Shown here: positions 1-15,200 of the stretch, piece by piece
Layout of the letters: each line of letters begins with the position of its first letter
Position numbering within the stretch: the first letter of the stretch is position 1
NCBI RefSeq assembly: GCF_019059575.1
Contig: NW_024881518.1
Coordinates: 124,001 to 188,000, forward strand
Length of the DNA: 64,000 nt
DNA from: Amphibalanus amphitrite
Taxonomy: Eukaryota > Arthropoda > Thecostraca > Balanomorpha > Balanidae
Direction of reading: 5' to 3'
Translations under genes and position numbers: made by a program
Notes under the pieces: generated by a model
Told to the model about the DNA's origin: nothing
What the model saw: only the letters and a program-made list of their open reading frames with translations
Databases searched by the model: none

Positions 1-802
1 TTTTTGCTCCATCGAGAAAAACTAAATGGGGTTAAGCCACCATCTTCCTTAGAGCTTTTTGTTGTCTACCTGCTAACGGGTAAAATCGTTGATAATTATC
101 AAAAGCCTCCCAGAGACCTTTTTGTGGACACTTCGTCGCCTCTAGCGAAAGAAAATATGCGTTTTTTATGGTCGAGTAGTGAACAGTGGACATTCATGAG
201 CCATGAGTAAGCACATGACCGAATCGCAGTCGGCGTTAGAAGTGGGTCTGTGACCATGATGTGCAGGTTACCGGACTATGGGTCGAGCAGCCAGACCCAA
301 CGTAACGAATGCAGGGGAGGAGGGGAGCCGACTCGATTCCCGGCGTCCGTGACTGGCAGAACGCCGGCTGCGTCACGGATTAGCGGGGCGGCCGGCCGCC
401 GCAGGGGACTCACCACACCCGCAGCCGCCGCCGCAGGAGTGAGGGATTTACCGCGCCTCCGCCGCCGTCCCCACAACAGCGATAGATCTCCGACGCCATC
501 GGTGACGCGATTTACATCGAGCCTGCGGTCGACCCAAGGTCAGACGCCGCTGGGAGGCTGAGCTCAGGTAATGCGGGCCTGGCGTGGTGCGGCGGCGCCG
601 TCGGAACCCGGTATCACCCAGCGGCGCGTGCTGCGGCAGCCCTCGGCGCCCGCCGGCGGCCCCAATCGACCGCGCCGACCGCGCGAAGGTCGGGGCGGGC
701 GAGCTGCGCTCTCTCCCGCCTCAGCCCAGTGCGGGGAGGGTGCCGACCTGCCTCACTGAACACTCTGGTGTCCGGTCACGGTCGAACGCACACCGTACGC
801 AC
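1..802. other. Carbonic anhydrase 3' flank or last intron, no exon recognised
   Basis: GC-rich sequence follows the carbonic anhydrase donor site at 802. Both strands were read for the expected C-terminal exon (FR and NYRP-like motifs) and none was found. The open frames here are arginine- and proline-rich GC artefacts. Confidence 0.5.
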
Positions 803-1284
803 CTGTTCCTTGGATATTTCCGTGGGGTCGGCGAACACGATCCAGGTGACGCTCTCGTACAGCGGCGGCGTGGTGAGCGAGCCCTCGTACGTCCAATAGA
901 CGCGAGTGTCTGTGAAGAGAAGTGGAGTACCGTCAGGTGCGGGGTCGCCGTACCCGGCGCATAAAGGGAGAAGGGAACGGGATACGAACACTTACGCCGT
1001 GCGACCAGGCGCTCGTGTTGCTGCACCCAGAGCAGAAGTCCTTGACTTTTGCACCTTTACCTTCCGACGCTTCATTCTGTGATAAGATCGTAATGATAAG
1101 TCCAAGCTTCAGGGCAGTTGGGCTGCGTTTGGTCATCGACGGGTAGCACGGATAATAGTTTGTGACAATGTGAAGCTACACTTATGTCACGGCGAGTCAT
1201 TAGCAAAGGGATCATGTCAGTGGAAGCTTGGAACAGGTGGTCAGTTGGACCTGAACGTCAAAAGGGATGAGAACAGATTGGAGT

Positions 1285-1379
<95 letters not shown>

Positions 1380-3217
1380 GTCGGGCATCGCAATCCTTGC
1401 TCCGGACTGAGGCACTTCAAGCGCTGGCATACTTGTGCTTTATACAGGTCACGGAAACTTTACTGCTATCGTTTGGTGCACAACGAAAGAAGCTCGAAAT
1501 CCCTTGACTTATCAAAGCGCGGGTGCCCACCTATGAACCTTTATGACCTTAAACACACGCTCAGCACAGCACCAATACACATTACAGGGTCCCTTTAAAC
1601 GATTTATCTTCAAGTGAATCGGAAGATCCGTCGCGCCTACCACTCCAATATGATTAAGAGATATAGAATTTGGAGTTGTTTGGCGCCCTTTGGGTGGGGC
1701 AGGTCCTCAACCTATGAACACTAAACAGGTCACAGATAACCAAACTGCGATAAAGTTTACATAGCCTTGGATAAATCTACCCTCAAGTGTTGTCAAAACT
1801 GTGTACGGTACAGATGAACCGCGAGTAACCTTACGGTCGATCATGTGATGCACTGTTTGAAAACGTTCGATAACCAAAGACAATCGCTGACACTCATCGA
1901 TAGGAACAGGTACGTCCTTGGAAAGTCTTCCGCTATCACATCATCCACTTATCAAGTATAGGTATCGTAGATGGCCTGCCCATTTGCCTCAAAGACCACA
2001 GTATCTACTTCACTGACAGCTTATCTTGTTCGGAGCAATGTTTGCATGCCTACATACATGACGATTTACACCTATATGATTGAATAGAACGTTGGAATCG
2101 CCTTATCATTTCACTTCCCTGCCAGCCAGCCATCCCTGCATCAATGCTGTTAGTTCAGGACGTTCACGAACATGCAGCAGCTACGGGTAACGCTGACAAT
2201 AATGCTAGCGTTGAAACTGTCCGTCACACCGAGCTAAACTTAAAAGAATAAAATCACCGTTCTAGGTAGAGTACATCACAACCGAGAGAAAACTCGGCTC
2301 GGACCGACCTTGTACTTGTACGAGTCCACAAATGCCCAACAGCCAGGCTAGGGACTGGGTAGTCTTCCAAGCAGCCGAGCGGTGCACCAAAATTGAGTAC
2401 CAAACGCTCTCCAATCGATAGCCGTTACACCCTGCCAATTAGGGTGGGGCAGGGCAGTGTCTGACCGGTCACCAGCCGACCCTCTACAGAGAAGATCGAG
2501 TGGACAGCCGGCGGCGACGCTGTTGTCTGTTGGCCGCCCTGATGGTCGGTGCCAACATGCCGTGCAGGTTCGGCGTCCAGTCGCCATGGCAGGCCTCCGC
2601 AAATAGTCGGGGGGCTGACCTGGAGACCGCTCACCTGGGACAGTTATATCGGCCGGTCGGTCGGGTCGGTCGGGGGCAGAGGGGTCGGTCGGGGGCACAG
2701 TAGTCGCGAGGCGCGGTCCTCGGCGCGCCCGGGACGCCACCACACAGTCTCCGACTGTATACTGCAGCCGCTACCAGCTCGCTATTCCGAGCGAGACGGT
2801 AAATCTCGGCAGTTACCTTACCGGAGCTGGTCGGAGCCCGCCCGTGGACAGAGAGGTCACCGCTGCCACCGGGAGGGCGGGCCGTCTCTGCCAGAGGTCA
2901 TACGGGTCAGCTGAGCCGACTGCAGCGCAGCCGCCCCTCACTCCTGCCAAACTTCCGTCTCAAACGGCAGATACAAGCCTGTTCTTTCACGTGATAATAA
3001 AAAGCTTACGTACGCATGTAACGACATAAGGTTATAATAGGGGTAAAGGTATAGGGACAATATCCTTGCAAGGATGGATTCAAAATAACTTCAGACTGGA
3101 TCACAAAACGACAGACGGCTCTCCAGGCTCAGGCTAGATACGAGCACCGTCATACACTGTCCGTAGTGGCGCAACGCACCGCTTCGAGAAGAGAGAAGAG
3201 AGGAGAGAGGACAGCGG

Positions 3218-3275
<58 letters not shown>

Positions 3276-6200
3276 CGCTGGAGAAGGGCCGGGATGGCGC
3301 GTCACGGCCGAGCGAGCACCTGCGGCGTACGGCCCTGACAGCCGCCCGTATGGAATGTCTCCCCGCCGGCGAGGAAGACGCATTAGCTGCGAATTTAAAT
3401 GCTCCGAAGTAAATACCGGCAATGTTTCTCTGTCTGTTGCCGGGGAGGGGCGTGCCGCCCCAAACCGTCAACAGCTGGCACGATAACAAACCCAGATCAA
3501 TTCTGGAGGGTGGAGGACGCACTGGCCTGTGTGGCCGCGATGAGGCAGGTAATCGCGACCGAACTCGGCCGATATCCGATATCAGGATAGCCCACGCAGA
3601 GGTGACCACTGACCAGTGGTCAGTGACTACGCCATATGAATGATTGTGCCGATATAGACAATCACTTGCCGCTCAATTTTATCATTATACAATACCAATG
3701 AATTAATCGAATAAAAAAGACATTTCTCGGCAACATTTTATGCTATCACGAGACTAGACGTGGTACGAAAGTCATCCTAATACGATACGATTGATATACC
3801 TACAGAGTACAGGTCCTATTCTTTTTCAAGTCCACGGGAATGTGCTTACATTGAAATGTGAATGCAGTGATACATGTCCTACATGAATAAAACGACAGGC
3901 CGTAATAAGTAATAGCAGACACGGACACAGCTTTCATAATGTGAATCACCGACTTAACAGCTAACACACTATCCTCTTGTCACTCTCACCTACGAGACAA
4001 TTTAATTGCAGAAGCCTGACTTCTCTGCATTTAGGCTAACCGTTAACACTGAATCCGTGTGACTTTCAGATACAGCTCGCGGTGTCCCTGCCCACAGTTG
4101 TGCTCGTTGCGCCATTTCTAAACACGAGTGCCCGCGCCATGGGAGTCGTAGGAAAGTTTGGACTGAGGACAAAACTAATCACCACGGGAGTTGTGACTCA
4201 TCACAGGGGCGACCCGGGGTGGATGGTGTTAGGGTCCGAGCCCGACCGAGCCTCGGTTTATGCAAAGGTTCCAGGCATGTTACAGCCTCTCGCCAGCAGG
4301 ATATCTAAACGAAACCACAGACGGTAGCATTTTCCTCGTTTACTGAGTGCTGTTGCCTGTCACCGTTCTTTTCTATAGCCAATAGCCATGTACGAGCTCG
4401 TACTATGATACGTAGTACCCGCCTACAGAAATATTGCGTAAACGCAATACGTGGGACAAACTATTCTGGCGTCCAAGGAGCGGGAATAAAGTTTTCAAGA
4501 ACTCCTAAAACTTCCCGATGGGAGCCAGATATAGAAAACAAATGATGATTTCCGTATGGGGCTTACAATAATGTTATCGCTCAACATAACCAGATAAAAT
4601 AAACACTTGGCACTAGCCGCTGCTGCTGCTGTTGATGCTGATGATAATGATGATGACCGTCCTGCATGGGGCCGACTGTCCATGCAAAGGTGCAGACAGA
4701 TGAACGGAACAGCCAGCTCGCAAAGGGATCTGATTACGACCACAGCTTGGACGGTATCGAATCAATTACCGAACAATTTAAAGCAGTCACCTGATGAAAG
4801 GCTTTCGGACGGTACAATTAGAAACTACTGTAGGAATTTGGAACGTTTCTGCGCATCTCAGCTACCGGGGACAGTAGATAGATACTCCACCGTGCCACTG
4901 AACGGTTCTCTGCGCGCAGGAATAGCACACTCACCAGGCATGAAGTTGTCAGGGTCGGTGGGCTCGATCTTGGTCTTGCTGCCGTTGTACTTGATGTCCT
5001 TCATGGCGTTCGTCACCTTGAGCAGCTCCTTGTTCTCCTTTCCAACCTGCGAGCAAAACATAAAACGTGTAAGAGAATGTGCCTTAAAATCGTAATTGAT
5101 ATTCGGTATTGTTTGCATACTCGTATTTCGTCTGCATACATGAAATCGTTTAGCCTTTCGAGCAAAAGGCGCAGATACTTGTAAACTGTTAACCTTCTAG
5201 AAGCAGGGTTTCAGAGTCAGTCGTGGTAGCACTGTTCAGACTCCGGCTTTCTGGGCAACTCCACTTCCGACTCCGATTCTGACTCCATCTCCGCCCATCT
5301 CCGACTCCAACTCTGACTCCAACTCCGACTCCAACTTCACCTCCAACTTCGACTCCAACCTCGGCTCCGACTCTGGATCGGACACGAAATATATATTATG
5401 AACTATATGAAATGAACAACCTGGGCGGTGTGGGAGCTGGGAACGTTTCTTTGACGCTCCTTACGCTTCTGGAATACCTTTGCATACATTTTCCCGAACG
5501 ACTGCATAACTTTTAGCCCCGACCCTCAAACATCAGCAAGATACCGGTATGCAAAGAGTTTAAGCTCAACAACATGGGACTGACTGACAAGCACCATGGC
5601 TTTTCTAGGCTCCGGACACATTAAATTTTGACTTGAGGTCGAATTGCAACCTGGCCTTTCAATACCAAATCATATCATTTCATCATCACCGTCACAATAT
5701 CACACACACTCAAGCACACTCATTGCTAGAAGCAGATGTCAACGTTTCCAGGATTTGCACGCTCAATTTTCAGGAAGAGCAACCAATTGTTACATGCGCA
5801 GGTCTTTTCACAGCCTCCAATAAACATTCCAGAGTTCAATTCGATGCACCTGGTCCGATTCCGACTCCAACTTGTGGCATGTCCAACGATTCCGGGCAAC
5901 GTCGACTCTGACTCCGACTCCGAAACCCTGTCTGAAGGCAGCCCGTCAGCCGCTCGATATAACAGACACTTACGTAGCTGTGGCTTTGAGCCGCCCGAAC
6001 TGTTGTGGGATGTGACGTGATTGTTTGCGGAACACGCGTCATGTGAGCCTGGGTTGTGGGCGGCCACTGCGAGCTGCGCCCGGCCCGGCCCGTCTCGTAC
6101 CATCTAAAGGCGGCCGGCCGCGAGTACCCAAACCCGGCTTCAACTACGAGCATTGAAACACGATAGTTCAGTTTAAGGACTTCAGTTTCAGGTGGTGCAT

Positions 6201-9200
6201 AATTTCCCTCTCTGTAGCGCATACCTTTCCCTGACATACGCACTTCATCTCCCAAACACATTCAGACACCTCCCCGCACACACTCCATCCGAGAGCGATG
6301 GCCGAGGCGGCGGTCCGCCAATTTAGCCTCTCGGCAGGCGTCGGTTTCACCGCCAGCGGCTAGGCACTCCGGGACACTAACCGTCGGCCAATGACCTTTC
6401 CATTAAAGGAAAGACGAGAGAAACCTACCATGAAAACTGACGGGCAAATTCAGGCCCCGCCGTCATCGTTTTTCCGCTTCCCTGGCGAACGGAAACAGAT
6501 TATGGTTCCCCGCAGGTTGTTTGTTTCGTTTCTCCTTATTACGGCAACAATAGATGCATGCCTACTTCACATACAACTCCGGTATGTTATTGGCGTCTTC
6601 CTCTTCTATGGAAAAGGAAAAGAAAATGCTGATCGGGCACAGACGGCGGAATAAGTTAAATGGAGAAAGTATCACTTCCGAATGGCATTAAGTTGCTGCA
6701 CTCATGTCCATTTCTTGGCCAGCTTGAAAGTGACATCCTGCTGCATGTGTGAGTATGATTCAGTGATGCATGTTTTGCCTGTCGTTCAAGGCAAGCAGAA
6801 GGAAGAAGTGAGAAAGAGAAGCCTGTTAAGATTTGGTCAAATATTGAATCGCAGTTTCCTGAATGAGTTTGTGTTTGCCGATCAATCACCGCATACGAGT
6901 GTGAGTGGGAAGCCAAAGCCACTCCTCTTTCAGACAGTCGCAAGGTCTTAGGGGAGCCACCCAGCAAGTCAGGGGAGTCGTCCTTTCTCTCTGACACTCC
7001 CCCCGGACAGAGTCGGGAACCTCTCCCTCGGCATTCGAGCAGCACAGTGAGCACAGCACACCGGCGCGGCCCCGTCAGCCCCACGGGCCGCCGCCCCGCC
7101 CCGGCGCGGTGGGAGGCAGCGCCGTGTTATCAAAGTACCGGGGAGGCCGGGGCGGAGGCCGTTGGCAGATAGGCCAGTGGCCGGTCACGAGGTCAAGACA
7201 CGAGCAGACGGCATCGCGCCCGATACCGGCAGAGGGCGGCGCCCAGCCCGCGCTCAGAGAGCGTGATTGTCGGTAAACGAGATGCTGGAGACGCGAGATA
7301 CGGATACGAGAGAGGAGACGTCTAGCCCAGCACGAGAGGAGCCACTATCGGCATAAACAAATAACGCGCGTAGGCCGGCAGTTGACTGATGAAAGGTTCT
7401 GTCATAGCTTTTGGTCAACGTCAATTTAATTTGCAGGCTAGGCACGTGTGCACATCTGAGGAATTCATGCCTCAGCGTCTACATAAATTAGCGCCGTCCG
7501 TCAGGTGCTGAGACCAGCAGTTTCGCTGCTCCATGCCGTGGTGGCGAAGGGTGCGGAGGCGAACTCCGTCTCGCCCAGTCTCGGTCCCGTTATCCCAGCC
7601 GAGTCCAGACCGTTCTGACATGATGCGCCGTCCGAACTGGGCTGACACCACTGCGGTACACGGCCGACGGGCACTGATCAGCACCTCCGGTGCATGAGAT
7701 ACGCTGACATTACCGACCTCGTGACGCTTCCGACATCCATCAGAGAGCGACAAGTGACTGCTCCGCTTTAGAGGGGAGGGGTGTCATGACCTTGGCCGGG
7801 ACAGCTAGAAAGGCTGCATCGTGCACTCACGTGCAGTGGGTGGAGCAGTGGGAGCGAATCTCGGCTAAACCATGTCCCGCTGAACAACATTTACAACTGT
7901 CACAACAACCAATTTGATGAGTAAAAACGCAAGACGTTTAACGAATTTTCAGCCGTGCTTTAGCCATTTAATTATCAGTTACAATTGCAGTTATGTATCA
8001 CCGGGAAAGTTCCGTTCTATACAAGCTGGGCTATGAACGTCAAGAAGTTATTAAACTGACTTTACAATTGCTGCCACACTACCACAGGTAGTCCCGAGAC
8101 TCCAGCAGATTATATAAGCGGCGGAATATGTGGTCACCGGCTGAACCCGTACCTATTCGTCAGAATGTGCTTCCAGCTCATAAGCCTAGGTGTTACCGTC
8201 CCGACGGCACAGCGCCGCGGTTGTTGCTCTGTAGCATTGCGTGATTTGTGACCGTAACGTTGATTCCTGCAGCCAGCACCCTCTCCCACAGTAGCGGGAA
8301 TTCGACGCAGTTCATGACCACCACGGGGCGGCCGGACGGGTGACCCACAACGGTGGTCGGGCTGGTGCCTGCAGGTTATGACTGGATCCGGGGCTAGGGC
8401 TAGACAGCGACGCAAGCAGCAGCTAGGACTTGAACGTCCGAGGAGGCTGTGTCCCATCGCCCGCCATAAGATTCGTCGTAATTCCGTATGTAAATGCGTG
8501 TGTTGGTATTAATTGAGATAATCTGTCAGAACATAGGACAGAAAGATAATTATCGGTGTGTTTGAAGCATGATTTTCACTCACCTTGAGGAAAATGCCTA
8601 TGACGGCCAAGCCGTCGCTTTTGTCAGCTGCCGCCGCGAAGCTGCCATACTTCTTGTTGTAGTGCACAAGGTGCAGCTGAAAAGAAAGAACGGTTAGGTC
8701 AGAACAACTCTTCAGTGCCCTGCTCAGAACATGAACAGGTAATTTCTACAATCGAGTCGAGAGCCAGCAACCCCTAAGCCCGGGCCTCGGGTTGGATTCC
8801 AGCCCAGGTCGGCGTCTCTGTTTTGCTGCGAGGCACAGTGCAGGACAGGCGTGAGGTAGGTGTAAATCACCAGGTGCCCTACCCTAGTTAGTTTGCAGCG
8901 CGAGTGCCGGCGCGACACGTACGAAGGTATGTGGCAAACAGCACGTGATCAATGGGTGGATAGGGACGCGCGGGGTGACCTCCCGGTGGTCGACGGACGG
9001 CAGCGGCCGGCAGCAACAGAAACATACGCGCACACAATGCCTCACCACGCAACTCGCAAACACAGCGAAGCGTTGAACAGAAAATGGATGCGGCCCCGGC
9101 ACCTACTTAACAACATTCTCCTGATTTTTAATGGAGTGAGAAACCACCTGACATGCAAATCATTTCCAGACACGAAGATGAATTGTCTGTTCTTCGCTCA

Positions 9201-12200
9201 CGGTAATTCGTAGGCAGATACCAACGCTTTTATCCATCTAATTTAAGACTTCCGAAAAGGTAATGTTTCGTAAAGGAAAAACACACAAATCTTAATTTGG
9301 CACAGAATCTACATCTTTTGCATGAAATTGGGCAGTAGCTTTTCCCTGAGCAATTAGACCCAATTCACGGACGACCAAGCAGTCTTTCTACTGGGTCCGA
9401 GACAGACTGCGGTATCCTGTTCCGTTCATCTCTAGCAGTTTGCCTCCTCTCTCCAGCAGCTGGCCACCTGTCCCCAGCAGCCTGTCTGCCGACTCAGACC
9501 TAATGGCTCGACCGCCGCCAGCCGCCGCGCTCAGCTCGCTGGGAGCGGCTGTCCCATCATTCACCGGACCGAACTAAAGCTCATCTCCGCCATTCCTGGC
9601 GTGGGTCTGACGTCACGGCGGCCCCATCGTGACGTCACCGGCAGCGTGACGTCACCGCAGTGTGCCAAATGATCGTGGCGACAGTCGGGTGGCGAGTAGG
9701 ACGGAAATGACTGGCTCGGTGGCTCAGAGAACGGCCGCTGGGACTCGAAAGAGTCCCGTCCCGGAGAGTTGTCACACCGACACCGTAACCGCAGGGAGAC
9801 GTGCTCGGTGTGTGCCCCATATCACATGTGAGTCACTGTGTCGGAAGATCAGAGTGTGTGTCGACCGAAAACCGCGCAAAATACCTCCTCGCTCGTGACT
9901 CCGATGACAGTTATCCGGCCGGTCATGTCGGAACATGGAAAAAGCAAGCTTGGAATGTTAAGACTTTAGACGAGGGACTGGATAGCATCCATAGTCCATG
10001 CAACACTCTTGAGCAAGGCTATAGAACTCTCGTGAGGGAAACAAAACGGAAACGTTATCTGATTACGAGCACGTACTCGGCAATCAGCATTCCTATGCAT
10101 TTTCCATCAACCCATCTTCCCTCTCAGACATAGAGGGATAGGAGCATCAGCCGTGAGACATTCAACAAAGCGCCGGCTTGAACTAAAACCACAACGCTCT
10201 CATGGTTTATCGCCTCTATCCAGCGTTTCTATCCATGACGTGCCTGGGATAGAAGGCAGAAGCGCGTCTGTTTTGACCCGCATGTGGCTGGCCTTATGTG
10301 GCCGCGCATCGGGATCAATGGTTCCGCGTGACAGGGCGGCCCCATTTCTGGCCATTGTTCTGGTACCGGTAGAAGTGAGGCCGGCGAGGCGGACAGCCAC
10401 ACGGGCGTCCCTGGCCCGCGGCTGCCATTAGCTGAGTCTCGAGTGGATGCGCTGCCCGGCCCCGAGGCCGTCAGAGAGGACTGGAGATAGACGGTACCGT
10501 ACCCAATTCGGCCCGAGCGGCTGGCAGGCTATCTCAGGCTGGCAGCTAGAGCTGCTCAGACTAGAACGGAACGTCCGAGGCGGGCGGCTACATCTGCCAG
10601 AATTACATCAGAACCTGGGCTGGCTGGCATGCAATAGTCATATAGCATGCCAGGACCGATAATTCGAGACCGGTAATCCTGCATCGTTTGTCATTTGAAA
10701 TTGGTCTGATTTCACCATTATCGACAAAACACCTAAATGAGTACTGTTAGCTTCCCTACATGAGAGCAACAGCAACATTTCCAGTTCCTAACCATAGACC
10801 GAGTCTCCGGGGTCCGCCCGGTCGCGTGGCTACAGTCACTGTAAATCAACCGCTTTTCTACGGGAGCGCCGCCATGAAAGCCTCATAGACCAGCGGGCCG
10901 TTACGGTACAGCCGTCTGTTTTACAGCGGGTCTGAACCGGTTCGCCATAAAGCTCAGCGTGGGTTCACCGTGTAACGTCAACTCATCCGGAGATTTAATG
11001 GCAGCTTCAGAGTGGCTGTGCTGACCTTACTATGGGTGTGTGAAGATAACAATGATGTGGCAGTGTAGCCCGACGCCCCCTATGATGTCATCAGTTGTTG
11101 CATACTTCATAGCCATGTCATGGTTTGTTAAGATAGTGAAAGGCGAATGAAGCTCAGCCAGTCTGCAGAAGATGACTATAATCGTCGCTTATAATCGTCG
11201 CTTAAGGAAACCTAAAAGCCTTTTAACTGTCTAGTGCGGATGATCCAATCAACATGACCCGTGTCATATCCCGTCCTCTCATAGCTAACTTATATCTCCC
11301 CTATATCTCTATACCTCGCATCTCCCCTTCCCCTGCCGTGCTCACTGTACTCGTATTCTTCGCTGTCCCCATGTCCTCCCCACTCCCTGTCCTCCCCACT
11401 CCCTGCCCTCCCCGCTCCTTCTCCTCCCATTCCTATTTCCTCCCCGTTTGCTTACCTCTGCGGCGTACCGTTTTCCGTCGATGGTGTGCTCGGAGCCGCG
11501 GTCCTCCTCTCGGCCCCAGTGGCAGTGGTACTGCGCCAGAGCATACTCGCCCTCCAGCGGGCCGCCGCGGATCGAGGAGGTGCCGCTCGTGTAGTCCACC
11601 TTCCAGCCGTGACCTGGGGGAGCGGGACACAGTGGGTCAAAGTGTGGGGCGCGTGGATCTAGACACTGATATTACTGCAGACTCCCTCCCATACTCATAT
11701 GCATGAGTGGAACAGCACACAAACACCGATACAGACGCCGTACCATCCATAGCGGAAGATAAACGGCAGATCCAAAACGACGCTATTTGTCGAACCTAAT
11801 TATTGTAGCGTATACTCGATGAGATAATACGGACGCTGAGCCATGTTTCTAATTTGTACCGCCGGCGGTATCTCTGACGGCGGAGAATCGTGTTCCATTA
11901 GACACTCCCGGTCGGACGTCGGCCGACTCTGCGGCCCCCTCAGCCGCCCGGTGATTGAAGACGGCAGACGGGGCGGCGCCGACCCGGGCGGGCCGGGCCA
12001 CGCGGCTGTAAGCACTTACCAGTGTTACCGATGACCTGTTCGTCCTTGGGGTCGTAGCTGATCTCCAGCGGGCTGGCCTCCAGCGCCTCGTCTGGCTTGG
12101 TCTGCGCGGTGATGATGTCAATTGGCGACTGCCGCTGGCCGTCACCCACCGGGAACTGTTTGCTCCAGGCGTGCGGACCTGAGGGCACAGGTGCAGGGGT

Positions 12201-15200
12201 CACCGGGGTGAGACGCGGCCGGACGAGGAGCTTATGGCACACAATCACTGGACTGGAGGAGACTTCAAGGAAGGGTCAGGTAGTTCCGAGCAAGCAACAC
12301 CGGCGGACAGGGCCTCAGACGTTTGCACAGGGTAGGCAGTCGAGATAACTCCGATGAATGCCGTTTGAAGTATGGATTGGTTATCAAATTAACAAATTAT
12401 AAAAAAAATATAATGAATATATGGTATCAATATCATTTACACTGGCATTATGCCCTGACATTAATCGCATTACATACAGTGGATCGGACTGTCCAGCATA
12501 CTGTTGCTCATACCAAACAAATGCGTTTTAGCCATGCCGGAGGCTCAGTATTTCGGCATTATTGGCTCGGCGAAGTTCCATCCTGTGTAGGTAAGTGCAC
12601 CATGACCTTGATGGCCCGACAGGCACGATACCATGAACTGTGCTGATGCCCACGATATCTCGGATAATCTATGTTTCGATCGCGACTGAGTTGACGTTTA
12701 AGTCCCGGCTTAAAATATTTCCATATGCGTTGTCCAGCAGTCATTCTTTTGGTGATCCGCCCGACGGCCAAATAGACTGGCAGGAGAAAACAGAACGAAC
12801 TAAGTCTAGCCAGCGGGTCTTGGCAGTGGCTGTTACAGTTATCTTAGTAAATATCTCGAAATAGTTACGCCGGTGCATTATACTCGTAAGTTTCGCTGAA
12901 TTCACTGCCTGCTGAGCTGTTGAGCTTTTATCGCTTCACGGTTGTGCAACAGCCTGGCCTCGCTGAAGTTGACACTCCTGACAGTCAAGTGCCGGTACTC
13001 CCAGTTTCAACAGGTCATCTAACGGCCTTCAACAGGATGGCCTCTTCATGTACTCGTCAAAAATAGTGATTGCATGCGCTGCGCTCACCCCACCCCAGGA
13101 CACGGAGGACGGGCGGGACCGACATTCAACCGTGGTTATCCGACCCACAAGTGAAGTCTTATCAATCACATCACATGAGCGGCACGATAAACGCCATTTA
13201 TTTTAATTGCGTCGGATCGACAGCAGCTAAACAACATTTCAAGAATCAATGTCGGGTATTACTTCTGACGCAGCATAAGGTAAAACACTGTTTGTGTAGC
13301 TCTTCGACAGAGTGCCGCCCTACGGTGTCACGCACTACCTTTGCAACAAAACAGTCAAACCAGGCATTAGCCCTACCCTTGACCCTGCCGCCGTTTGGGT
13401 TAGACTCTGATTTTGGACTTGAGAATGACTGGCTTCACGTGCAGGCATCCAGCTTTGCATTGCATTAGTGTACTTTTGTGATGGATCTTAGACAGTCGAT
13501 ATCGGTAGGTAAGCAGGCGCGATGCAACAGCCCGCTGCAAAGGTGATATTGCTAAAAACCTATCCCGAGGCAGTTACACCGAGTGACAGGTCAATTGTTA
13601 TGGGCAATGAGCTCATTAGCGAAGCTGATAACTGGACAGGCCTACATATCCTCCTTATAAGATCGCCCTTGAGGATAGCGGATCGTTATGAACTGTCAAT
13701 GAGCTGGAAAAGCAGTGAAGTCTTGCGTGAGTAATGGTAAGGACGACCGGTCGCAGATTCTTCCTGACAAAAGAATTTGTCCTGGCTTGTAGCGGTTCCC
13801 ACTGATGCTTCATGCGATACAACGGGTCGACAGAAACCAGACCGGGGAAGGAAAACGGCAACTGCAGGTGACTGGTCACTGCCGTGTTCGAGGTTCGAGC
13901 AGTGGGCAACGGACCAACGGTACCGTATTAAATCAAGGACACATTTACCTTCACATAATTTGTAGAGCAAGGCTTAACCCTCGCCGGCCGAGGGGGGGTG
14001 CCGCCCCCCCCCCCCATAGGGTTTTTTCGCGATAGCTCCAAACACGCTGGCGATACAGAGCTGAAACTTGGCATACCTGACCTTTGATCCAAGCCGCATC
14101 TTTTGACACCAACCGCACTTTTGGGTCAGGTCAGGTCACTGACCTATGACGTCATAAGTGAACCTCTGCACGGTCTTCAGATGTCGCAACTTCGCAACGC
14201 CCTCACTGCCAGAGGAGATGTCACAGGGAAATGAAACTTGCAGGATCTAGTATCCATTATGAGTCTCACAACTTGTATATCTCGGATTTTTCCTAAAGGT
14301 CATATGAGGTCAGGTCATTTTCGTGACCTCACCATTATAAGTCAATGGGGAAAAATGAAAACTGTTATTCTGGCGCCGGGAATGATCTCCAACTATCTCA
14401 AGCACACAGAATCGTGATTTGATGCACTCCTTGCAAGGTTAGATGCGTCACTTTTGCAATGTTGACCTTGTGTGACGTCATTTATGACGTCATCAAGGTC
14501 ATATTAGTTTTTCGTCAATAACTCCTGATCAAATTGAGCTAGCGAGTCGGGGAAGCCACCAATGGACTCAGGAAGACCTGCCGAATCGAATGATATGCGA
14601 CATAACCTCTTTCGATCAACTTCGTGACCTTGGGGTGCTGACCTGACCTTGACCTGAGGTCAACACCCCAAGTTGACCTGACCCGAACAAAAAGTATATC
14701 ATTCGACGCGCCTGAGCGAGGCGAACACGATGCTGCCAAAATCGCGGCTCTGCGGCCGTTTTTTGCGAAGTTATTCACCAAAAACTGAACCGTACCTTGG
14801 GGCACTTGACCTGACCTCAGAGGTCACCGGTTGACCTAGGACCTTAAAATCGGGTACCAATCTCTGCGTCTCGTAACGGCGCACACGCTCGTTTTTTCCG
14901 CGACGCGCTAGCTCCACCAGGGGCGAAACGGCGAGGGGGGGTCGTACCCGCGCCCCCCCCCCCCCTCGGCCGGCGCGTATGTAGAAAACCAATAGGTCCG
15001 GCGAGGGTTAAATGTATAATCAGCAGGCAATAGTCACCCCCTGGGCCACAAATGTGGTACAAGGAAGCCTTCATACTAAAAGAGGGTTGAATCGATCAAA
15101 CATCGACATTAGAGTTTGCGGTAAAATAAAAATCCTGCAATTTAATCAAGCGCTGGCCATGAGCTGCGATTAACTAGTTCTGGATATGCGACTGTCAACT

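Larger units (their letters stand above)
910..4934. other. Carbonic anhydrase intron 5
   Basis: This is intronic sequence containing two (GA)n microsatellites, short GGTC-rich runs at about 2650-2700, and a GCT/GAT trinucleotide patch at about 4618-4655. No exon, RNA gene or intact transposon was recognised. Confidence 0.6.

Noticed and set aside
1212..1507. Frames of repeated ER or SL across the GA run
   Set aside because: These are simple translations of a dinucleotide repeat.
3091..3609. 172-residue minus-strand frame
   Set aside because: It spans a GA microsatellite and has no recognisable domain; it lies in the carbonic anhydrase intron.
8785..8810. tRNA B-box-like GGTTGGATTCC
   Set aside because: No matching A box or cloverleaf could be formed around it.
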